Of a stretch of DNA of 11,965 bases, positions 6,318-11,965 are shown in pieces. How positions within the stretch are numbered: position 1 is the stretch's first letter; each line of letters opens with the position of its first letter. Below the pieces are notes generated by a model. That model searched no databases, was not told the DNA's origin, and saw only the letters and a list, made by a program, of their open reading frames with translations. The position numbers and the translations under genes were made by a program. The stretch comes from DATFKA01 sp042095835 (GTDB lineage: Bacteria > Bacteroidota > Bacteroidia > Chitinophagales > Saprospiraceae): contig JBELML010000167.1 in NCBI GenBank assembly GCA_042095835.1, positions 1 through 11,965 of the forward strand. Reading direction: 5' to 3'.

Positions 6318-9300
6318 CTATAAATCGGCCGCCCCCACAACTTCTACCCATTGCCCAGGTCTAAAAGCACTGATCGTATTATCGTACATCGCTCCACAAG
6401 CTACCGCTGGTAAATAGAATCTACCCTGATAAGCAGCGTTGACCAGCACTCGATAAGTCGCACTCGCATCGGGTCGTAGATCGAAGAAAGTATCCACTCG
6501 ATCATCTCGAATATCCTGATAATCAAAGCGACTTTGATCGGCCCCACTCAGTCCATCCATCCGACGATTGATGATCTCCCATCCCGATGGAAAGGTCTGT
6601 GTCAATGCCAATTCGTCATAGCGAATGAGGCGTGTCTTTGGATGCCTAACGGTGACCTCAGCAATGAAATCTTTTCCTTGTGGTAGATTACTGGGCTCTA
6701 AATCTGAGCCGTCGGTATTTTTAAAGGCTACCGTCATGGTCAAATCATTACTGCTCCCTTTCTCTAGCCCAGGTCTTGGTTGTCCACTACTGATGATGCG
6801 TGCAAAAAGTTTGTTATTGCTTCTGTTGGTAAATTGGAGTTGGTTTTCCTTGGCTTTAGGATCACCTAAATCAACTTGGATCACTGGATTTTTGGAAGAA
6901 GCATCCACTTTTCTAGCTCCATTTACTTGATAGTTGAAGGCAAAATTGTTATCCGTTTCACTGATGCCCACAAACTTGGCAATGGCTAGTAGACTATAGG
7001 CGGTGGTTTGCGTACTATACCAGCGCTGACTACTCAAGCTTTTGGATAAATCTTGTACCATCGTACCGACACGCTCATCATTCTCCATTAAAGTCAAGGT
7101 TTCTAAAATCATCGCTTGATCCCTGACATTGCTACCAAACGTATAGGAAAGCTCCTGGTACTCGTCAATACTCGTTTGTTGGCCTGCGGTGAGTTCTTTG
7201 GAAATATTATCCTTTCCTGCCAGTGCATAAGCCGCCGCCAATCGCCATCTAGCCTGCAACTTGAGGTCTTCTCTAGCGCGTAATCTATTCATCGAAGACA
7301 TATCTGGTTCTCCTGCCAAGGCCAAAGTGTATAAGCGATAAGCCTGATTCAATTGCTGACTCGTAGCACTGTAAAACCCAAAATCCGCTTGGCGAGGACT
7401 CCACAATTTGGCCGTTTTCTTCTGGAACTTGACGAGATTATTGAGCATAGATTCTGGTACCTGATATCCTAATGCTTTGGCTTCCAATAAGAAATGAGTA
7501 CCATAGTTGGTCCCCCAATGGTTGACACTACTTTGCCCCGGCCAATAGGCAAAACCGCCATTAGAGGTCTGGAAGGTCTTGAGCCGATTGATGGCAGCTT
7601 TGATATTAGTAGGTATTTTCGCTTTTTGCTCATCATCCAAATCTATTAGTTTGTTGACAAATAGCTGAGGGAAAGCCGATGAGGTCGTTTGTTCAATGCA
7701 ACCATAAGGATAACGAAGGAGATATTTGAGGCGTCGACCAAGGTTGATCGGTGGGATATTCGAGACTTCTAGCACGACTTCATTGGTTCCCTGCATACCT
7801 ACCGCATCAAAGCTTTGACTCCAACTCTTTCCAGGGTCAATAATCTCGGCTACGACGGTTGTTTGATAAGGATTTGGATTACGAACCTGAATCTCAATTT
7901 CTTGTTTGGAGCTTTCTCCATTCCCTTCTGCGGTGATTTCAAAACGGGCTATCCCAATGCCATCTCTAACTTTGACATCAAATTCAACGAGATCGTCGCC
8001 TGGGCCATTAAAGCTCACATTTTTACTACGACTACCTACGATATCGACCAAGCCACTCGCTTCTTTAATGGAAATTTTAGCGCGTTTGACTTTATCACCT
8101 GTGACGAATACGTTGACCGGTACCTTTAATTCATCTCCAGGAGATAGTATCCTCGGTAGGGTAGAAAGGACCATTAATGGATTACGTACAGGCACGCGCT
8201 TGTCGGCTGCTCCGTAGGCACCGTCTTTTGAAGCTACGGCCATCACTCGCACTGCACCCACATAATTGGGTAATTTAATGCGGTGTTTTTGAGACCTGCC
8301 TTTGGATAATTGAAAAGGACCTAAATGTTTAACAACGGGCTCAAAACGATTAGCAGTGTTATCGATTTCTTCGTTCCCAGCTTCGTTATCACCACCGATA
8401 CTCAGGATTTTATCCAATTCGCCACCGTAGGCTCCTAATACATTGTCATAAACATCCCAAGTCTTAATACCTAGGGCCTCACGAGCGTAGAAGGATTGAT
8501 GTGGGTTGGGGGTTTTAAAGCGTGTCAGCCCCAATAAACCTTCATCTACGATAGCTAGAGTGTAGGTCATGTCCTTGCCATTTTGCTCCCCAATCTCTAC
8601 AGTAAATTCTTTTTCAGGTTTGAGTTCATCGGGCATAGCGATGGTCGGCGTCAAAATTGTCGATGGATCTTTGACCTCGATGGGTATGATACCGTACAAG
8701 CGGATAGGAAGATCATTTTCTGTTTGACCATGTGCTTGGATCAGCGATACATTGGCATAAATGGTCGGTGCCATTGCGGCAGTTGCCTTAAAATTGATGG
8801 TGTTTTCACCCTCATCGGTATTGGTCCAAAATTGATCTACCACTTGGCTTCCACTTTCTAGGGTGACTAAAGCCCTTCCAGCCTTTCCACCGGGGATCGT
8901 CAATTGGACCTGTTCTCCAACTTGGTAGCTGCTTTTGTCCGATTTAAAGTTGAGCATAGATGCCACTTCTCTACCACCATCAGAATTGTCATACCAAGGA
9001 TAACCCGAGTAAAAATAACTTCCGGAGCAATGCCCTCCATCAAGATCACAGACCCGCACAAGGTATCTTCCCCAACGCTCAGGTTGGATGGACCAGCTAG
9101 CTTCTCCACTAGCATTGGTGGTGATCTCTGTATTTGCGATAGCATTGTTGTGTGTCGTAGAATTATACTCGGTGACATTGTCTCGGTTGCGATCCCACCA
9201 CCAGCGCCAGGAGACTCTATAGAAGCCTACGCTTAGGTTTCGGTTAGCTAGCGGTTTTCCCTTCGCATCAACCATTACGAAGCGCACGCGGCCATTTTTT

Positions 9301-11882
9301 CCGACTTCTATTCGGGATTCACCGTAGTCATTTTTGGGAACTTCCACGCCAGCATAGGCCTCGTAGGGCGAGTAGGGTAGGCTGAAGGCATCGGTACTAA
9401 ATTCTCCACCTTTCTCAAACACTCGACTTCTAAAACTAGCGCTCATTTTTCCGGGTACGCTCTGGTTGCCTAATAATTGCTGAGAGAAACTAGCATTTCC
9501 ATTGCCATCTAACTGATCATCGAAAATCACTTTAGAACTGCTATAATATCTGCGAGCAGGGTCATCAAATTGAAAGCTTGGATATTTGGCAAAACCTGTA
9601 GTGACGGGCTGTAATTGCGCTTCTACCACGGCCCGTAGATCGCTAGCAGGGGCACCATGTAGCCATTTGCCATTGATCTGAGCTTGTACATTGCTGCGTC
9701 CGGTAATTTCTTCTTGACCGAAGTCAAGGTCAATTTCAATGCGGTTGGGTTTTACGGTTTCTATTTTGAGGGATTTCCTGAACGTAGCTCCTCCAACTTT
9801 AATTACGGCAGACCAATTTCCAGTTGGGGACTCCGGATCAGTAGCAAAATGGATAGGGTAGACTTGGTCAACGTTATTGGCGCTTGTTCTTTTTAGGTAA
9901 GACTGCCCACGTGCATCAAATACTTCAAATTGGATAGGATAGTTTTCTGGCAGTTCATTGGCTTTATCATCCAATACAAAGTTCAGATATACCGAGTCGC
10001 CAGGTCGCCAAACGCCTCTTTCGCCATAGGTATAACCTTTCAGCCCTTTTTGAATGCTCGACCCTGCTACATCAAATCTACTTAAGGAAAGGGCGTCGCC
10101 CTCCATCACTCTTAGGTAGCCAATTTCTTGTCCTTGTTTGGCAACTACCACAAAAGGTTTGTCATCTAGTTGGATTTGCGCCAACCCTTGACCATCGGTT
10201 TGCCCCTGACCAATAAGTTGCTGCTGGTAATCGTAGACCTCTACGGTAGCTCCCGTAACGGCACCTGCATCTCTCAGGTCAGTAACAATCGCCGTCATTT
10301 CATTACCCGGCCCTGCTTTACTAATAATACCTAGGTTAGAAGCCAAAATATTCCGCTGAACAAAGAGATCAGAGTTGTAGTATTCTGGATAACATGGATT
10401 ATCTCGATTGTCCCAATCATAGCCATCATAATAACCATTAATGCCATACCAGCTATCCATGATACTGCGGATGTTTTCAGGATCATAAGCTTGCTCAGGA
10501 GCAGCCGCTAATTGATTGTCTCCGCTACAGGAAAGCGCAGAATAACCCGGCCTGAAACCAATCCTTATCTGATAAATAGCTTGTGGGTCTTGCTCAAAAA
10601 GTTGGTCGAGATCTAGTGCATACCGCATCCATCTTTGGGTGCTACTATTGGGATTAAGTGCTTGTAGATCAATTTTCTTTTGTAGAATAATATTACCTAC
10701 TGCATTCATTTGATAAGACCCGCCACTGAGTTGGTTGGACTGAAGGAATTGCAGGATATTGTTGTTATAAATCTTAAAGACCTCTAGTTCTATGGCGTTC
10801 AAACCAATGGCCTCAAAAGGGAAGATTAAGCCATCTGTGGAAGGCATGATCACCCCAGATCCTACAAGCTTAACCTTGGGTTTGATGTCTTCGAAGACCA
10901 TGCTCCATTCGCTGGGGTTTTTCATACGGGCATTACTGAGATTACGGATGCCTGCATTCACTTTGACATCACTTTCTCCCGAAAGTCGAGTAGATGGATA
11001 TACCCGAACCTCATTACCATTAATCGTATACCTTAGGGTGCCTTGGTAGTTTTCAATTTGAATTAAACCTTCTAAATTTTGTCTTTTTAGTAAAGGATCC
11101 GAAAACTGTAGCAAGACATATTGGTCCGGAGTATGGACCACTTGTGCATCTCTTACCTTAAAGTCTGATAAGGACGGGACTTCTACTTTTTCGCTCCCTT
11201 TGTCCTCTATGTTTAGCGGCTTTCCGCTCCAGTCTAGTGCAACTTCTGAAGCATTGCTCCCTCTGTCAATACCTTTGATAATAAACTGGTGCGCTAATTC
11301 TGAGTCGTGGGTCCATTCAATCTCTAAATTTTTACCACCCTGCTTCGCACTTAGAATCTCTTCTAATAAGGCGGGTTCGGCAATGTCAGTAGTGAAAACT
11401 TGACCTAAGAGGACTTGCTGGCTCAAGTCGTCATTATTGGCAGCACGCAGGTTGTCAACTTGGACCGCAAGGTTTTGATCTTTTGTTCTAAACTCAAAAT
11501 CGAATTGAGCGGCATTGCCTTTTGCCTTTTTGAGGAGTTTGCTGACGGCCACCTTACACTGGTAAGTAGTCCCAGAATTTAACATCTCATCTGGAGTAAA
11601 CTTCAGCGTCCGAGCGTTTTTCCAAGTCAACTCACCAGCTATACTCGGACTGAAGGTGAGTACCTTATCCGTGACGATGCGGCCTATGGCTTCCTCCTCA
11701 GCGATATTATCGGTGAATTCAATTGTAATGGCATCTGCCTTGGAGATTACACCAGAGGTATAGGCAAAAACGTGGGGGTTGACTTCCGTAATGGAGTTAA
11801 CCTCTGATGGTGAGTTTGATGGTTTACATCCTGTGAAAATGATTATCAAGGCGGTAATGAAATACCAATGGTTTGTCCTCAT
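6318..11882 (-). CDS. Bacterial alpha-2-macroglobulin, thioester-containing lipoprotein
   Basis: The 1854-aa product is a large envelope protein predicted to trap proteases through a bait region and a reactive thioester. It opens with a lipoprotein signal (hydrophobic 7-17, FTGC with Cys19 lipidated). Approximate domains: an Ig-like (Big_5/SbsA-type) domain 35-135; bacterial macroglobulin domains to about 600; MG2 from about 613 with GERGVWRPGDSVYL around Trp625; MG3 about 720-850; further MG domains to about 1080; an MG6/bait-type region with AIVDEGLLGLTRF near 1110; the A2M core about 1190-1290; the thioester domain with YGCIEQ (Cys1395, Gln1398), then the helical fold to about 1650; and a C-terminal MG10-like domain rich in FRPGQW-type motifs. 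The intact CIEQ makes it like E. coli YfhM (1653 aa) and unlike YfaS-type proteins lacking the thioester. The usual partner pbpC, a peptidoglycan glycosyltransferase gene, is not on the 3' side; the 5' side is beyond the window. Confidence 0.95.
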   Translation of the reverse strand: MRTNHWYFITALIIIFTGCKPSNSPSEVNSITEVNPHVFAYTSGVISKADAITIEFTDNIAEEEAIGRIVTDKVLTFSPSIAGELTWKNARTLKFTPDEMLNSGTTYQCKVAVSKLLKKAKGNAAQFDFEFRTKDQNLAVQVDNLRAANNDDLSQQVLLGQVFTTDIAEPALLEEILSAKQGGKNLEIEWTHDSELAHQFIIKGIDRGSNASEVALDWSGKPLNIEDKGSEKVEVPSLSDFKVRDAQVVHTPDQYVLLQFSDPLLKRQNLEGLIQIENYQGTLRYTINGNEVRVYPSTRLSGESDVKVNAGIRNLSNARMKNPSEWSMVFEDIKPKVKLVGSGVIMPSTDGLIFPFEAIGLNAIELEVFKIYNNNILQFLQSNQLSGGSYQMNAVGNIILQKKIDLQALNPNSSTQRWMRYALDLDQLFEQDPQAIYQIRIGFRPGYSALSCSGDNQLAAAPEQAYDPENIRSIMDSWYGINGYYDGYDWDNRDNPCYPEYYNSDLFVQRNILASNLGIISKAGPGNEMTAIVTDLRDAGAVTGATVEVYDYQQQLIGQGQTDGQGLAQIQLDDKPFVVVAKQGQEIGYLRVMEGDALSLSRFDVAGSSIQKGLKGYTYGERGVWRPGDSVYLNFVLDDKANELPENYPIQFEVFDARGQSYLKRTSANNVDQVYPIHFATDPESPTGNWSAVIKVGGATFRKSLKIETVKPNRIEIDLDFGQEEITGRSNVQAQINGKWLHGAPASDLRAVVEAQLQPVTTGFAKYPSFQFDDPARRYYSSSKVIFDDQLDGNGNASFSQQLLGNQSVPGKMSASFRSRVFEKGGEFSTDAFSLPYSPYEAYAGVEVPKNDYGESRIEVGKNGRVRFVMVDAKGKPLANRNLSVGFYRVSWRWWWDRNRDNVTEYNSTTHNNAIANTEITTNASGEASWSIQPERWGRYLVRVCDLDGGHCSGSYFYSGYPWYDNSDGGREVASMLNFKSDKSSYQVGEQVQLTIPGGKAGRALVTLESGSQVVDQFWTNTDEGENTINFKATAAMAPTIYANVSLIQAHGQTENDLPIRLYGIIPIEVKDPSTILTPTIAMPDELKPEKEFTVEIGEQNGKDMTYTLAIVDEGLLGLTRFKTPNPHQSFYAREALGIKTWDVYDNVLGAYGGELDKILSIGGDNEAGNEEIDNTANRFEPVVKHLGPFQLSKGRSQKHRIKLPNYVGAVRVMAVASKDGAYGAADKRVPVRNPLMVLSTLPRILSPGDELKVPVNVFVTGDKVKRAKISIKEASGLVDIVGSRSKNVSFNGPGDDLVEFDVKVRDGIGIARFEITAEGNGESSKQEIEIQVRNPNPYQTTVVAEIIDPGKSWSQSFDAVGMQGTNEVVLEVSNIPPINLGRRLKYLLRYPYGCIEQTTSSAFPQLFVNKLIDLDDEQKAKIPTNIKAAINRLKTFQTSNGGFAYWPGQSSVNHWGTNYGTHFLLEAKALGYQVPESMLNNLVKFQKKTAKLWSPRQADFGFYSATSQQLNQAYRLYTLALAGEPDMSSMNRLRAREDLKLQARWRLAAAYALAGKDNISKELTAGQQTSIDEYQELSYTFGSNVRDQAMILETLTLMENDERVGTMVQDLSKSLSSQRWYSTQTTAYSLLAIAKFVGISETDNNFAFNYQVNGARKVDASSKNPVIQVDLGDPKAKENQLQFTNRSNNKLFARIISSGQPRPGLEKGSSNDLTMTVAFKNTDGSDLEPSNLPQGKDFIAEVTVRHPKTRLIRYDELALTQTFPSGWEIINRRMDGLSGADQSRFDYQDIRDDRVDTFFDLRPDASATYRVLVNAAYQGRFYLPAVACGAMYDNTISAFRPGQWVEVVGAADL

Positions 11883-11934
11883 GATATGGAATTGTTGGTT
11901 TTGTTCTATGGTGAAATTGGGTTAAAACTTACAA

Positions 11935-11950
11935 GACCTACAATTAGGTC
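11935..11950. repeat. Perfect 6-bp inverted repeat upstream of the alpha-2-macroglobulin gene
   Basis: GACCTA (11935-11940) and TAGGTC (11945-11950) flank a 4-nt loop, 53 bp upstream of the start codon at 11882. The site could be an operator for this gene or the end structure of a neighbouring transcript. It is short and may be chance. The remaining bases 11883-11965 are AT-rich leader with no clear TAnnTTTG element on the minus strand. Confidence 0.35.
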
Positions 11951-11965
11951 CTGGTTTGTTATTTG

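Noticed and set aside
7815..9236. Several + strand ORFs of about 90-110 codons opposite the alpha-2-macroglobulin gene
   Set aside because: They are antisense shadows of a long, well-supported coding frame, overlap one another and show no family motifs.
6318..11882. Alpha-2-macroglobulin gene as a novel adhesin or toxin
   Set aside because: MG2, bait-type, A2M core and CIEQ thioester motifs appear in the known order and the length fits the family.

Overview
The window reads as chromosomal DNA of a member of the Bacteroidota. Supporting signs are moderate-to-low GC, A-rich leaders rather than strong Shine-Dalgarno sites, a TAnnTTTG-type -7 element, a lipoprotein-anchored alpha-2-macroglobulin with an N-terminal Ig-like domain, and a Tat-exported TIM-barrel isomerase/epimerase. 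A finer placement (Saprospiria- or Cytophagales-like) is only an impression. There are no rRNA or tRNA genes, no CRISPR array, no transposase and no phage genes.

Layout from left to right. Bases 1-378 hold no convincing gene. They contain several perfect inverted repeats, a 13-bp direct repeat and an intrinsic terminator that points rightwards (338-360). Bases 379-3364 hold three closely spaced minus-strand genes, probably one transcript: an exported calcineurin-like/PPP-type phosphatase (3364-2276), an exported protein resembling the CotH/atypical kinase fold (2198-1170), and a cytoplasmic polyphosphate kinase 2 (1116-379). All three plausibly handle phosphoryl groups. Upstream on the same strand is a Tat/lipoprotein sugar phosphate isomerase/epimerase-like protein (4435-3521), separated from the phosphatase by 156 bp and an 11-bp stem-loop. 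Divergent from it is an SGLT-type sodium:solute symporter (4624-6243). These two genes share a 188-bp intergenic region and look like a small carbohydrate uptake/processing pair. An 18-bp bidirectional terminator (6267-6305) separates the symporter from the convergent gene filling the right half: an 1854-residue thioester-containing alpha-2-macroglobulin lipoprotein (11882-6318), a protease-trapping envelope defence protein.

I found no clearly new system. The items most worth a second look are the exported kinase-like/phosphatase pair with a polyphosphate kinase, the close match of the symporter to the sugar-binding residues of animal SGLT1, the alpha-2-macroglobulin gene with no pbpC on its 3' side, and the structured gene-free left edge with an orphan terminator.
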